From: Massiliimalia sp050943535
GTDB taxonomy: Bacteria > Bacillota > Clostridia > Oscillospirales > Ruminococcaceae
Length of the DNA: 64,000 nt
Direction: 5' to 3'
Assembly: GCA_050943535.1 (NCBI GenBank)
Contig: JBMNPJ010000005.1
Span: forward strand, 1 to 64,000
The notes under the pieces were generated by a model, which saw only the letters and a list, made by a program, of their open reading frames with translations, ran no database searches and was not told the origin of the DNA. The translations under genes and the position numbers were made by a program. Shown here one piece after another: positions 1 to 8,664 of the stretch (position 1 is the first letter of the stretch; every line of letters starts with the position of its first letter).

Positions 1-133
1 ACAAAATAAAAGAAAAAAGTAGATTAATTTTAGGGAATATATAGAAAAAATTTTTCGCATATAGCTAAATATACAAAATAGAAAATTTAAATTGTGTATA
101 AAGTAAAAAGAAATCATAAATATTGATAAATTG
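1..133. other. AT-rich intergenic start of window
   Basis: Very AT-rich sequence upstream of the first promoter. I see no open frame with a ribosome binding site, no convincing hairpin and no repeat. It is probably the upstream flank of the first transcription unit, cut by the window edge. Confidence 0.5.
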
Positions 134-162
134 TTGACAAACCAAAAATAAGGTGATATTTT
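134..162 (+). promoter_or_regulatory. Sigma-A promoter of permease cluster
   Basis: TTGACA at 134-139, a 17-base spacer and TATTTT at 157-162 form a good vegetative promoter. Transcription would begin near 169, giving an untranslated leader of about 240 bases before the first permease. Confidence 0.6.
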
Positions 163-171
163 AAATATAGT

Positions 172-215
172 AATTAGTTTTTAAGTTAAACAAACTAAAA
201 AACAAAAAACTAATT
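172..215. promoter_or_regulatory. Inverted repeat at the start of the transcript
   Basis: AATTAGTTTTT at 172-182 is perfectly repeated in inverse orientation at 205-215 (11-base arms, 22-base spacer). It begins just after the -10 element, where a repressor would block transcription. The arms are almost pure A/T, so a DNA operator is more likely than a stable RNA hairpin. The ROK protein at 8665-9813 is one candidate ligand, by inference only. Confidence 0.4.
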
Positions 216-249
216 GCGATTCTCACTACAAAAACAAGCAAGGGCAGTG

Positions 250-411
250 GAAAACAGAGGTGGTAATGAAAGTTACTCTTTTACCCTGTTTTTGTACTCA
301 GGGAGAACAAAGCTGAGTGTATTCGGCTTTGAGGTTTTGCGTCTTTAGGGCCAAGCATAACGGTCAATATTTGGCCTCGCCAAACCGTCCCGAAGCAAAA
401 GAAAGGATGGA
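250..411 (+). promoter_or_regulatory. Structured 5' leader with pseudoknot, riboswitch candidate
   Basis: Visible stems are CCCTG 284-288 with CAGGG 299-303, AAAGC 309-313 with GCTTT 326-330, and GGCCAA 349-354 with TTGGCC 371-376. The 16-base loop of the last hairpin contains ACGGT (360-364), which can pair with ACCGT at 384-388 to give an H-type pseudoknot that ends 14 bases before the ribosome binding site (402-408). That geometry suits control of translation by ligand. I do not recognise it as purine, preQ1, FMN, THF, ZTP or SAM class; some bases near the 3' end faintly recall the Moco motif, too weakly to call. Confidence 0.5.
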
Positions 412-1983
412 ATGACCGTGAAGTTTCGGTATCATTGGTGGGGAAAAGGCGATGTGGATGCGGCTTTTGGGCTGTTTTTCGATGGCTTTTCTAAAATCCT
501 CACAGCAACAGGCGTATTGATTTTGGTATTTGGAATGCCGGCGGACGTAGTAATCGGCAAGATGGTTCCAGCCATTGGGATTGCGAATTTTCTTGGGAAT
601 TTGTGGTATTTCTATGAAGCAAGAGAATTGGCGCATAAACTGAAACGGCAGGATATTACTGCCCAGCCTTATGGAATTGGCGCATCTCAGATGACGGGAT
701 GGCTTTATCTGATTATGGGTCCGGTATATTGGCAGACCGGAGATGCTATGTTGGCATACCGCGTTGGCTTAACCGCCGCCTTTATCGGAGGTATTGTTGA
801 AATTATCGGTGCATTTGCAGGACCATGGATTGTCAAGCACACCCCTCACAGTGCTTTGATGGGAAACATGGCTTCTGGAGCGATTGTATGGCTTTCTGTG
901 ATCGGTGTAGTGATGATTTTCGATAAACCGATTTACGCTTTGATCCCACTTTTCATCATTGTGATTGACTATATGGGAAAAGGACACAAAATTTTCAAAA
1001 AAATTCCTTCCGGTATCATGGCCATTGTAGTTGGTACTATCTTGGCATGGGCAACTGGAAATATGAATTTTAGCGAAGTCACTTCATCCTTTGATCAGCT
1101 AGGGTTTTATCTGCCTGGCTTTTTCGTGGGAGATATTCTGGGTGGTATGAAGGAAATCGTTCCGTATCTTCCAGTTATCATTCCTTTACAGATTAATAAT
1201 TTTTTGACTACATTGCAGGGTGTGGAAAGTGCCAAACAGGCAGGCGATCCTTATCCAGAAAGAAAATCTATGCTGGCAGACGGTTTGTGCACATTGTGCG
1301 GTTCTGTTTTGGGAAATCCATTTCCTACCACCGTTTACTTTGGACATCCAGGCTGGAAAGAAGTTGGCGCCAGAGCAGGTTATTCTGTGATTGTAGCAGT
1401 GCTGTATTTGTTAATTGGCGTTACTGGTTTGACCGGTATTGTTATGGCGCTGATTCCAGTAGAAGCAGTTATGGTGCTTCTGGTGTTTGTAGGTTTCTCT
1501 GTAGGCAGCAGTACCATTCAGTCTACGGATAAGAAATATATTGGCGTAATTTTGCTTTCTCTTTTGCCAATTGTATTTCAGTATGTACAGACACTGGTCA
1601 GCTCTGTGGCACAGGCTGCAGGAACCACTGTGGCAGAAATTGCTGCAGAAAAATGGGCAGAGTTCAGTGTTCCTTTTCACGGGATTCAAATTTTGGGAAA
1701 TGGGGCATTCTTGTCCAGCCTTTTGATTGCAGCAGTACTTGCTTGTGTCATTGACCGCAACTATCGTTCTGCAGTTATATTTACCCTTTTGCTGGCTGGC
1801 TGTTCTTTTATCGGACTGATTCACTGCGAAGGAATTGCTCTGTTCCCAAGAGACGGAGTGATTATGGGTGTACTGTATCTGGCAGTAGGCGTCATTCTGG
1901 CAGTTAAATGGTTTGCATATAACCGTACCAAAGAAAATTTGGGGCTCAGTGAAGAAGAGACTCAGGATTTAGTAGTCAACTGA
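412..1983 (+). CDS. NCS2/AzgA-like purine-type permease, first copy
   Basis: A 523-residue polytopic membrane protein with about 12-14 hydrophobic segments and no signal peptide. The stretch around residues 265-330 aligns by eye with the substrate region of AzgA/NCS2 nucleobase permeases. It should import a heterocyclic compound by ion symport; the substrate cannot be read from sequence. The ATG at 412 follows AAAGGAT with good spacing. It is the first gene of the cluster, behind the structured leader, and has a diverged paralogue directly downstream at 2051-3592. Fairly sure of the superfamily, not of the ligand. Confidence 0.75.
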   Translation: MTVKFRYHWWGKGDVDAAFGLFFDGFSKILTATGVLILVFGMPADVVIGKMVPAIGIANFLGNLWYFYEARELAHKLKRQDITAQPYGIGASQMTGWLYLIMGPVYWQTGDAMLAYRVGLTAAFIGGIVEIIGAFAGPWIVKHTPHSALMGNMASGAIVWLSVIGVVMIFDKPIYALIPLFIIVIDYMGKGHKIFKKIPSGIMAIVVGTILAWATGNMNFSEVTSSFDQLGFYLPGFFVGDILGGMKEIVPYLPVIIPLQINNFLTTLQGVESAKQAGDPYPERKSMLADGLCTLCGSVLGNPFPTTVYFGHPGWKEVGARAGYSVIVAVLYLLIGVTGLTGIVMALIPVEAVMVLLVFVGFSVGSSTIQSTDKKYIGVILLSLLPIVFQYVQTLVSSVAQAAGTTVAEIAAEKWAEFSVPFHGIQILGNGAFLSSLLIAAVLACVIDRNYRSAVIFTLLLAGCSFIGLIHCEGIALFPRDGVIMGVLYLAVGVILAVKWFAYNRTKENLGLSEEETQDLVVN

Positions 1984-2050
1984 TTTATTTGGATTTTTGT
2001 TGCGCGAGCAATAGAAATAGATTGTTTAAAAATCAAAGGAGGATATTTTT

Positions 2051-3592
2051 GTGACTAATAGTGTGAAAATCCCGCTTTTCAAAAAGGCGGACTTGGACGC
2101 TTCCATCGGTGTATTCTTTGATGGTTTTTCCAAGGTAATCGTAGCAATCGCAATTTTGGCCGGTACATTCGGTCTGGACGGCAAAACCATTTTTGGCACT
2201 ATGATGCCAGGTGTGTTGGTTTCTGTCATTGTTTTAAATGGTGGTTTGTGGCTGTATTACCGCCACATCGCTAAACAGCGTGGTGACGCTGACTTGACTG
2301 CAATTCCCGCAGGACTTCAGGCAGGAAGAATGTTTATTTGGATTTACAGTATCATGCTTCCTGTATTGAACGCTACCGGCGATGCAATGTTGGCATTTAA
2401 AGTTGGTGTGTTTGCTCATTTCCTGGGCGGTGCCGTATTTATCATTGGGGCTTTTGTGGTTCCAAAAATCTTGAAAATTGTTCCAGCTGGCGCTTTGTTT
2501 GGTTCCTTGGCTGGTGGTGCTATGGCATTCCTGGTACTGCAGTCTATGGACGGCGTTTTAAAGCTGCCTCTGGTTGGATGGCTTTCTCTGATCGTATTGT
2601 TTGTAATTTACCTGGGTAAGGTAAAAACCAAATTGCCTGCAGCTTTGATTGCAATTGTAATCGGTGCAGCAATCGCATGGATCAGCGGTTCTATGAGCCC
2701 AAGCGCAATTACAGATTCTTTTGCAAATGTAGGTTTTTATTTCCCTCTGCCGACTTTCGGTATTTTTGCAGGTGAAGTGATCTCTAATACAATTCCTTAT
2801 CTGCCAATCATTATTGTATTCTCTTTAAGTGAAGTAATTACTGGTATTCAGGCTGTAGAACAGGCAAAAGAATGCGGTGATGACTATTTCACCACCACCA
2901 AACCTCTGGTTCTGGCAGGGATTGCAAGTATGGTAGGTGCTCTGTTTGGAAGCCCTCTGGCAGTTGGTCTGTACTGGGGTTATCCAGGATGGAGAAAAAT
3001 GGAATCCGGTACTGGCTATCATTTGGGTATTGTAATTTTGTATGCATTTGTTGGTCTGACAGGTCTGTCTGCAATTATCAATGCATTTATCCCAGAAGCA
3101 ACTGTATTGCCAATTCTGGTATTTGTTGGTCTGTCTAGCTACTCACAGGCTTTTGAAGTTGTTAAGAAAAAATATTATCCAGCTGTTGTTATGGCAACCG
3201 TTCCTCTGCTTATGGACTTGATTGCAAGCAATACTGCTGAAGGCGCACTGGCTGGTTTTGCTGCATTTAAACCAGGTTCTGCATTTATCGGTTTGATCGT
3301 TGGATGTATTTTTGTATTCATTATTGACAACAAATGGAAAAACGCAGCAATCGTTAATGTGGTTGCATTAGGTTTGACCCTGATTGGTATGATCCATTCA
3401 CCAGGTATTATCCTGACAGAAGGATATGTATTTGAAAGCGGATTTGTAATCGCATATGCTGTATCAGCTGTAGCATTTTTGATTATGTATGTTATCAAAT
3501 TTAATCAGAAAGATCATGAAGCTGATCTGGAAGCAGAAAAAGCAGCAGAATTGGAAGAAACAAAAGCAGCTTTGCAGTTATTGGAACAGTAA
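2051..3592 (+). CDS. NCS2/AzgA-like permease, second copy
   Basis: A 513-residue polytopic membrane protein, paralogous along its whole length to 412-1983: the N-terminal DA..G.FFDGFSK motif, the GDAMLA.. motif and the ..GYPGW.. segment are shared. The GTG start at 2051 is preceded by AAAGGAGG. The C-terminus is a charged Glu/Lys-rich cytoplasmic tail of about 30 residues that the first copy lacks. Two permeases of the same family in one operon suggest either different substrates (compound and product, as in exchange) or two related ligands. It sits 67 bases after the first permease without a terminator. Confidence 0.75.
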   Translation: MTNSVKIPLFKKADLDASIGVFFDGFSKVIVAIAILAGTFGLDGKTIFGTMMPGVLVSVIVLNGGLWLYYRHIAKQRGDADLTAIPAGLQAGRMFIWIYSIMLPVLNATGDAMLAFKVGVFAHFLGGAVFIIGAFVVPKILKIVPAGALFGSLAGGAMAFLVLQSMDGVLKLPLVGWLSLIVLFVIYLGKVKTKLPAALIAIVIGAAIAWISGSMSPSAITDSFANVGFYFPLPTFGIFAGEVISNTIPYLPIIIVFSLSEVITGIQAVEQAKECGDDYFTTTKPLVLAGIASMVGALFGSPLAVGLYWGYPGWRKMESGTGYHLGIVILYAFVGLTGLSAIINAFIPEATVLPILVFVGLSSYSQAFEVVKKKYYPAVVMATVPLLMDLIASNTAEGALAGFAAFKPGSAFIGLIVGCIFVFIIDNKWKNAAIVNVVALGLTLIGMIHSPGIILTEGYVFESGFVIAYAVSAVAFLIMYVIKFNQKDHEADLEAEKAAELEETKAALQLLEQ

Positions 3593-3643
3593 TTCAGGTT
3601 ATTACGTAAAAAGAATTCGTTAGAATAAAGGTAGGTTATCTTT

Positions 3644-3991
3644 ATGGAATTACATCGTTTTGAAAAACCGGCAGCAGTAGAAGAATTGGTGTTTCGAGTA
3701 AAACCAGAATGTCTGGAAGAATTCATTCAGGCGGATCATGAAATCTGGACCTTGTATTTGGCAAAATGTCCGGGATTTATGTCAAAAGAAGTTTGGGTGA
3801 GCGATACCGTTCCAGGAGAGGTTACATCCATTATTTACTGGAGCGATTATGAATTGTGGCAACAGGTTTCTGTAGAAGAAATGGCAGAAGTACAAAAGCA
3901 GTTTGATGCACGAGTTGGTGTGGAAAATTATGAATTTGTATCTGCGCCCCATGAAACAAGTCAAAAATATCGGGTTACAGAATATAAGTAA
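3644..3991 (+). CDS. TIGR03792-like dimeric alpha/beta-barrel protein
   Basis: A 115-residue soluble protein. The pattern VEELVFRV...EFIQADHEIWT...KEVWV.....GEV..IIYW fits the TIGR03792/Dabb type of small ferredoxin-like folds that form dimeric barrels. Such proteins often act as small catalytic or ligand-binding subunits, but this family has no settled function. The conserved D-H-E-x-W-T near residues 32-37 could line the pocket. It has a paralogue at 4633-5013, with the iron-sulfur flavoprotein gene between them, which suggests the two might form a hetero-oligomer. Confidence 0.6.
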   Translation: MELHRFEKPAAVEELVFRVKPECLEEFIQADHEIWTLYLAKCPGFMSKEVWVSDTVPGEVTSIIYWSDYELWQQVSVEEMAEVQKQFDARVGVENYEFVSAPHETSQKYRVTEYK

Positions 3992-4015
3992 TCGGATGAA
4001 AAGGAGATAATAAGG

Positions 4016-4579
4016 ATGAAAACATTAGTATTTTTTGGTTCCGCTCGTTTAAAAGGTCATACCAAAGCGATGTTGGATCTGTTTTTGGAAAACTTGGATG
4101 GCGAAAAAGAAATTATTGATGCCTACCGCTTGGAAAATGTAGCACCTTGCAAAGACTGCCGTTTTTGCTGGCACAAAAAAGGATGCAGCATTAAAGATGG
4201 TATGCAAGACATTTATCAGAAAGTAGAAGAAGCTGATAATATTGTTTTAGCTTCCCCTATGTATTTCCATTCTATCAGCGGAAAACTGAAAACTGTAATT
4301 GACCGTCTGCAGGTATATTGGGCAGGTCATGTAAGAAACGATATGCCGGATCATTTTGTGAAAAAAGGCGCTATCCTCATGGTAGGCGGTGCTCCATCTT
4401 TCCCAAATCAGTTCTTGGGCGGCGAATTGGTTCTGAAAAATCTGTTGAATGACTTAAGCACAGAATGCTTAGGTGAAGTATGTCTGGACAACAGCGACAA
4501 AGATTCTTTGGAAACTCGTCCAGAAGTTGCAGAAGCGGTTGTTGCTTTGGCTAAAAAAATGAACGAAGCAAACGCATAA
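4016..4579 (+). CDS. Iron-sulfur flavoprotein-like NAD(P)H-dependent reductase
   Basis: A 187-residue flavodoxin-fold protein of the NADPH-dependent FMN reductase superfamily. The N-terminal beta strand and phosphate loop (FFGSARLKGHT) would bind FMN. A compact cysteine motif C45-x2-C48-x2-C51-x5-C57 matches the [4Fe-4S] site of iron-sulfur flavoproteins found in anaerobes. It probably passes electrons to a partner reductase or reduces a substrate directly. ATG 4016 follows AAGGAG. It lies between the two TIGR03792-like genes. Confidence 0.7.
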   Translation: MKTLVFFGSARLKGHTKAMLDLFLENLDGEKEIIDAYRLENVAPCKDCRFCWHKKGCSIKDGMQDIYQKVEEADNIVLASPMYFHSISGKLKTVIDRLQVYWAGHVRNDMPDHFVKKGAILMVGGAPSFPNQFLGGELVLKNLLNDLSTECLGEVCLDNSDKDSLETRPEVAEAVVALAKKMNEANA

Positions 4580-4632
4580 TAAAGCATTGGATTGACAGTG
4601 AAATAAATGATTATTTTTAGGAGGAAATCAAA

Positions 4633-5013
4633 ATGCAAGGTTACACTTATGTAAAAGGCGAACATTATCCAGTTGAACATTTGGTATTCACAACTGCTCC
4701 AGAATTTGTAGAAGAATTCCTGGAAGTAGACCACGAAGTTTGGACTTTGGGCGAAGCAGAAAGCGATCTGTTTGACCACATTCCTTTCCTGTACAAAGAA
4801 GTATGGGTAAACGACAATAAACCAGGCGAAATGCACTTTATCTTTGTTTGGGAAAGCCTGGAAAGCTGGAGAAAAGTTGACGCAAAAGACGTTCAGGCAG
4901 CTTTGATTGCTCGTTTTGAATCCAAGTTCAAACATCCATATGAACTGACTCGCTGTGTTCAGAACGAAGAAAACTTCGGCGTACATCGTTACAGCCGTTT
5001 CGAACGTATCTAA
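4633..5013 (+). CDS. TIGR03792-like dimeric alpha/beta-barrel protein, second copy
   Basis: A 126-residue paralogue of 3644-3991, sharing VDHEVWT, YKEVWVND..PGEMHFIFVW and the same order of blocks. It has an insertion around residues 40-50 rich in Asp/Phe that the first copy lacks. A near-consensus AGGAGG lies ahead of ATG 4633. Codon choice in this and the next gene is strongly biased, as in highly expressed genes. Function unknown; presumed small subunit or ligand-binding protein of the pathway. Confidence 0.6.
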   Translation: MQGYTYVKGEHYPVEHLVFTTAPEFVEEFLEVDHEVWTLGEAESDLFDHIPFLYKEVWVNDNKPGEMHFIFVWESLESWRKVDAKDVQAALIARFESKFKHPYELTRCVQNEENFGVHRYSRFERI

Positions 5014-5045
5014 TCTTTAGTTAGGGTATAAAGGGAGTCATCACA

Positions 5046-5777
5046 ATGAAATTTGAAAATAAAGTTGTTGTTGTAACTGGTGCCAGCTCTGGTATTGGTG
5101 AAGGCGTTGCAAAAATGTTCCTGGCAGAAGGAGCAAAACTGGTAGGCTGCGGAATTGAACCAGAAATGAAAATTTCTGATCCAAACGCAATTTATGTACA
5201 GGCTGACCTGTCTAAACCAGAACAGGCTCAGAATGTAATCGACCAGGCAGTAAAAGCATTTGGTACCGTAAACAAATTGGCTTGCTGCGCAGGCGTTACC
5301 TTTATCGGTTCCATGGAAACCACAACCTACGAAAAATTCATGACAGAATTGTCCATCAACTTGGGCGGCGTGTTTAACATCTGTAAAGCAGCTATGCCAG
5401 AACTGAACAAACACGATGATTCTACCATTGTTACTGTTGGTTCTGATCTGGGTGTTCACCCAATTCCGGAACGGATTGGTTACTGCCCATCTAAAGCAGG
5501 CGTAATTATGCTGACCAAATGCATGGCTTTGGAATATGCTCCAAAACTGCGTGTAAACTGCATCCTGCCAGGTCTGGTTCGTACTCCAATGATCGAACAG
5601 CGCTTTGTAGAAGCAGAAGATCCAAAAGCACTGGAAGAATCTTATGCAAGCCTGTACCCGCTGCATAAAATGGGTAAAATTGAAGATATGGCAAATGCAA
5701 TTAAATTCCTGTCCAGCGATGAAAGCGGATTTATTACCGGGGAAATTATGCATGTTTGCGGCGGTAGCTTGATTTAA
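5046..5777 (+). CDS. Short-chain dehydrogenase/reductase (SDR)
   Basis: A 243-residue classical SDR, the usual length. It has the cofactor loop TGASSGIGEG near residues 12-21, the catalytic Ser133, Tyr146 and Lys150 (S...YCPSK), and the downstream PG..RTPM motif. It should oxidise or reduce a hydroxyl/keto group with NAD(P)H. It is the only enzyme of the cluster without a paralogue, so it may catalyse the single committed redox step. A strong terminator-like hairpin at 5848-5866 separates it from the RibD-like pair. Confidence 0.85.
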   Translation: MKFENKVVVVTGASSGIGEGVAKMFLAEGAKLVGCGIEPEMKISDPNAIYVQADLSKPEQAQNVIDQAVKAFGTVNKLACCAGVTFIGSMETTTYEKFMTELSINLGGVFNICKAAMPELNKHDDSTIVTVGSDLGVHPIPERIGYCPSKAGVIMLTKCMALEYAPKLRVNCILPGLVRTPMIEQRFVEAEDPKALEESYASLYPLHKMGKIEDMANAIKFLSSDESGFITGEIMHVCGGSLI

Positions 5778-5847
5778 TTGTATAGTTGTGTTCTTACAAC
5801 AGATCTTTCTGATTAAAAGAAAGTCGGTTATAAGATTTTACAGGATT

Positions 5848-5872
5848 GGGGGAGGGCTTCTCCCCCTTTTTT
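5848..5872 (+). terminator. Intrinsic terminator inside the cluster
   Basis: GGGGGAG (5848-5854) pairs with CTCCCCC (5860-5866) around a five-base loop and is followed by six T. It should end or attenuate transcription after the dehydrogenase, so the RibD-like pair and flavodoxin gene would depend on read-through or their own promoter. Confidence 0.8.
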
Positions 5873-5914
5873 GTTTTTAAAATCAAGGTAAATCAAGTAA
5901 AAGGAGGAAATATC

Positions 5915-6871
5915 GTGGCAGCTTCTTTATTTAAAATGCCGTTTGATGTAGAAAAGACAAAAGTAACTCGCATTTATCAAAGCGAAGCATTAAAAAATGC
6001 TTCTTTGAAAACCATTGACAGCCAGGAAATTCGGGATATCTATGGAAACGATCTGGTGTTTTTAGGAGCGCATGAAGACCGTCCGTATACCTTTACTTCA
6101 CTGGTAACCTCTATTGACGGTAAAATTGCGTTTACCGATGCTCCTCAGGGTCCACTGATTGCAAAACTCAACAAATATGACCCAGACGGTGCCACTACAG
6201 ACTGGTTTATCCTGAATATGCTGCGTGCTTGTGCGGATGCAGTTATTTTAGGAGCAGGCACTATGGTGGCAGAAGCAGACTGCACTTGCCATGTCTGCAG
6301 TCAGAACATGGAAGATGACCGAGTTCGTGCAGGATTAAATCCGGTTCCATGGAACATTGTTTCTTCTTTGGACTGTACCGATATCCCATTTGATCACATG
6401 CTGTTTCAGTGTCCGGAAATTCCGGTGATGATCAGCACTTCTGCTGCAGGAATCGATCACATGAAAGCCAATATCAAAAATGATTATGTTTTAGTTGGCC
6501 CGGTTAACTGTAAAGAAGATGTAACCGATGAAATGATCGATACTATGAAAAACAGCGCAGGAAAAGTGATTGTCATTGCAACCGGAGAAAAAGCACCGGA
6601 TGCCAAAACCTTCCTGTATATTCTGAAAAAATTCGGGATGGATCGTGTGCTGGTAGAAACACCAACCTATATGCATATTCTGATTGCACAGGGCTTGATG
6701 GACGAATTGTTCTTCAACTATTCCTGCCTCTATGTAGGCGGTCAGGCACTGTCTATGGGAAAATTCGGCAAAGAGTTTAGTTCTGTGGATCATCCTCATA
6801 CCAAAATGCTGTCTATTCATACCCACAGCGACCACTTCTTCTATTTCCGTCATAAACTGATTTATGATTAA
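5915..6871 (+). CDS. RibD C-terminal-type reductase (DHFR-like fold), copy 1
   Basis: A 318-residue protein with the bifunctional deaminase-reductase C-terminal (RibD_C) pattern: TSLVTSIDGKIAF, LRACADAVILGAGT, and VL.ETPTYMH.L. The family reduces pyrimidine or pterin-like compounds with NADPH. It has no deaminase domain, and an N-terminal extension of about 45 residues precedes the fold. I place the start at GTG 5915 after AAGGAGG; this gives exactly the length of the second copy. Riboflavin synthesis is unlikely, because no other rib genes are near. Confidence 0.7.
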   Translation: MAASLFKMPFDVEKTKVTRIYQSEALKNASLKTIDSQEIRDIYGNDLVFLGAHEDRPYTFTSLVTSIDGKIAFTDAPQGPLIAKLNKYDPDGATTDWFILNMLRACADAVILGAGTMVAEADCTCHVCSQNMEDDRVRAGLNPVPWNIVSSLDCTDIPFDHMLFQCPEIPVMISTSAAGIDHMKANIKNDYVLVGPVNCKEDVTDEMIDTMKNSAGKVIVIATGEKAPDAKTFLYILKKFGMDRVLVETPTYMHILIAQGLMDELFFNYSCLYVGGQALSMGKFGKEFSSVDHPHTKMLSIHTHSDHFFYFRHKLIYD

Positions 6872-6941
6872 AAGACTGAAAAGATTGCATTTTCAGATGT
6901 TATAAAACTGGAATTTTTAAGTATTTAAGGAGGAAAAAATC

Positions 6942-7898
6942 ATGGGCACATCTTTATTTAAAATGCCATTTGATGTAGAAAATACAAAAGTAACTCGTAT
7001 CTATAAAAGTGAAGCTTTGAACGACGCTTCTTTAAAAACCATTGACAGCCAGGAAATCCGGGATATTTATGGGGATGATCTGGTATTTTTGGGCGCACAT
7101 GAAGACCGTCCGTATACCTTTACTTCTCTGGTAACTTCTATTGACGGTAAAATTGCGTTTACCGATGCTCCTCAGGGTCCACTGATTGCAAAACTCAACA
7201 AATATGACCCAGACGGCGCTAATGCAGACTGGTTTATTCTGAATATGCTGCGTGCTTGCGCTGATGCAGTTATTTTGGGTGCAGGTACTATGGCAGCAGA
7301 ATCTGACTATACCTGCCATGTATTCAGCCAGAACATGGAAGATGACCGAGTTCGTGCAGGAATGAATCCAGTTCCGTGGAATATTATTTCTTCTTTGGAT
7401 TGTACCGATATTCCATTTGATCACATTCTGTTTAACTCTCCAGAAGTTCCTGTGATGATCAGCACTTCTGCTGCAGGAATTGACCATATGAAAGCCAACA
7501 TCAAAAATGATTATGTTTTGGTAGGCCCAGTAAACTGCAAAGAAGATGTAACCGATGAAATGATCGACGCTATGAAAAACAGCGAAGGCAAAGTAATTGT
7601 GATTGCAACTGGAGAAAAAGTACCGGATGCTAAAACCTTCCTGTACATTCTGAAAAAATTTGGTATGGATCGTGTATTGATCGAAACACCAACCTATACT
7701 CATATTCTGGCTGCTCAGGGCTTGATGGACGAACTGTTCTTCAACTACTCCTGTATCTATGTAGGCGGTCAGGCACTGTCTATCGGTAAATTCGGAAAAG
7801 AATTTGGTTCTACCGATCATCCTCATACCAGAATGCTGTCCATTCACACCCACAGCGACCACTTCTTCTATTTCCGTCATAAACTGATTTACGGTTAA
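6942..7898 (+). CDS. RibD C-terminal-type reductase, copy 2
   Basis: A 318-residue tandem duplicate of 5915-6871, nearly identical in protein and very similar in DNA, so the duplication is recent or kept similar by gene conversion. Differences are scattered and mostly conservative; copy 1 has Cys at two places (CTCHVC) where copy 2 has YTCHVF. ATG 6942 follows AAGGAGG. The two could form a heterodimer, since RibD-type reductases are dimeric. The flavodoxin-like gene follows after 29 bases. Confidence 0.7.
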   Translation: MGTSLFKMPFDVENTKVTRIYKSEALNDASLKTIDSQEIRDIYGDDLVFLGAHEDRPYTFTSLVTSIDGKIAFTDAPQGPLIAKLNKYDPDGANADWFILNMLRACADAVILGAGTMAAESDYTCHVFSQNMEDDRVRAGMNPVPWNIISSLDCTDIPFDHILFNSPEVPVMISTSAAGIDHMKANIKNDYVLVGPVNCKEDVTDEMIDAMKNSEGKVIVIATGEKVPDAKTFLYILKKFGMDRVLIETPTYTHILAAQGLMDELFFNYSCIYVGGQALSIGKFGKEFGSTDHPHTRMLSIHTHSDHFFYFRHKLIYG

Positions 7899-7927
7899 TT
7901 GTTTTCATAGAGAAAGAAGGGGCAGTA

Positions 7928-8524
7928 ATGGCTAAAATTGCAGTTGTATTTCACAGTGTCTGCGGAAATACCTATTTGATGGCAAAATGTTATGCAGATT
8001 ATTTGAAAAAACAGGGACAGCAGGTAGATTTATACCGTGTAAAGGATGAAACCTTTCCAGAGCTGTCTTTGAAATTTGAATCTTCTCGCGTATATCGGGA
8101 AGAGATTATGCAGATTCCGGTAGTGGGAAGCGGAAAAGATCTGACCAGCTATGATGCACTGTTCTTAGGATCTCCTACTTATTATGGCTGCGTTTCTGCG
8201 CAGATGAAAGCATTTATGGATTCTTTCTGTGATATTTGGGTAGATGCTTTGATGGCTGGAAAATACTTTGGATGTTTTGCAACCAGCGGTGACCTGTTTG
8301 GCGGTTCTGAACTGTGCATGCAGGTGATGAATACCTTTGCTCAGCATATGGGCATGGTAAACATTTCTGTACCATGTAATATTCAGGGAAAACCGCAGCC
8401 AGCTTATGGGGTAACTCATACAACCGGTGCTATGTCTGATCAGCGCATGGATGATGAGGTAAAACAGGCAGTGGAAAGCTATTTGGATTATGCTCTTTCC
8501 ATTATTGATGGGAAAAAAGCATAA
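7928..8524 (+). CDS. Flavodoxin-family NAD(P)H oxidoreductase
   Basis: A 198-residue flavodoxin-fold protein. HSVCGNTYLMAK near residues 9-20 is the FMN phosphate loop, and the SPTYYGCVSAQMKAFMD motif is that of WrbA/NAD(P)H-quinone-oxidoreductase-like flavoproteins. It likely supplies or accepts electrons for the adjacent reductases. ATG 7928 follows AAGAAGGGG. It is the second flavoprotein of the cluster after 4016-4579, which fits the pattern of paired functions. Confidence 0.7.
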   Translation: MAKIAVVFHSVCGNTYLMAKCYADYLKKQGQQVDLYRVKDETFPELSLKFESSRVYREEIMQIPVVGSGKDLTSYDALFLGSPTYYGCVSAQMKAFMDSFCDIWVDALMAGKYFGCFATSGDLFGGSELCMQVMNTFAQHMGMVNISVPCNIQGKPQPAYGVTHTTGAMSDQRMDDEVKQAVESYLDYALSIIDGKKA

Positions 8525-8664
8525 GCAATCCTGAGAAGTTTTAATACTTATTTTTTGAAATCTCCGGGAAGTATTTTGTCTATTTTAGGAAATAACTGGA
8601 TTTTTGCGGCGGTTTCTGTTATGATTAAAAAAGTATTTCGAGGACATAAGGAGGTTGAGGGGCA

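Noticed and set aside
250..411. Purine riboswitch before the NCS2 permeases
   Set aside because: The UAUA/CUACC junction bases and the P2-P3 loop pairing of purine riboswitches are missing.
5010..5753. Long minus-strand frame of 247 codons opposite the SDR gene
   Set aside because: Rich in Cys, Phe and His as a reverse reading of biased codons, with no start signal; the SDR on the plus strand has all catalytic motifs.
7032..7880. Long minus-strand frame opposite the second RibD-like gene
   Set aside because: Shadow of strong codon bias in the real gene; no ribosome site and no recognisable domain.
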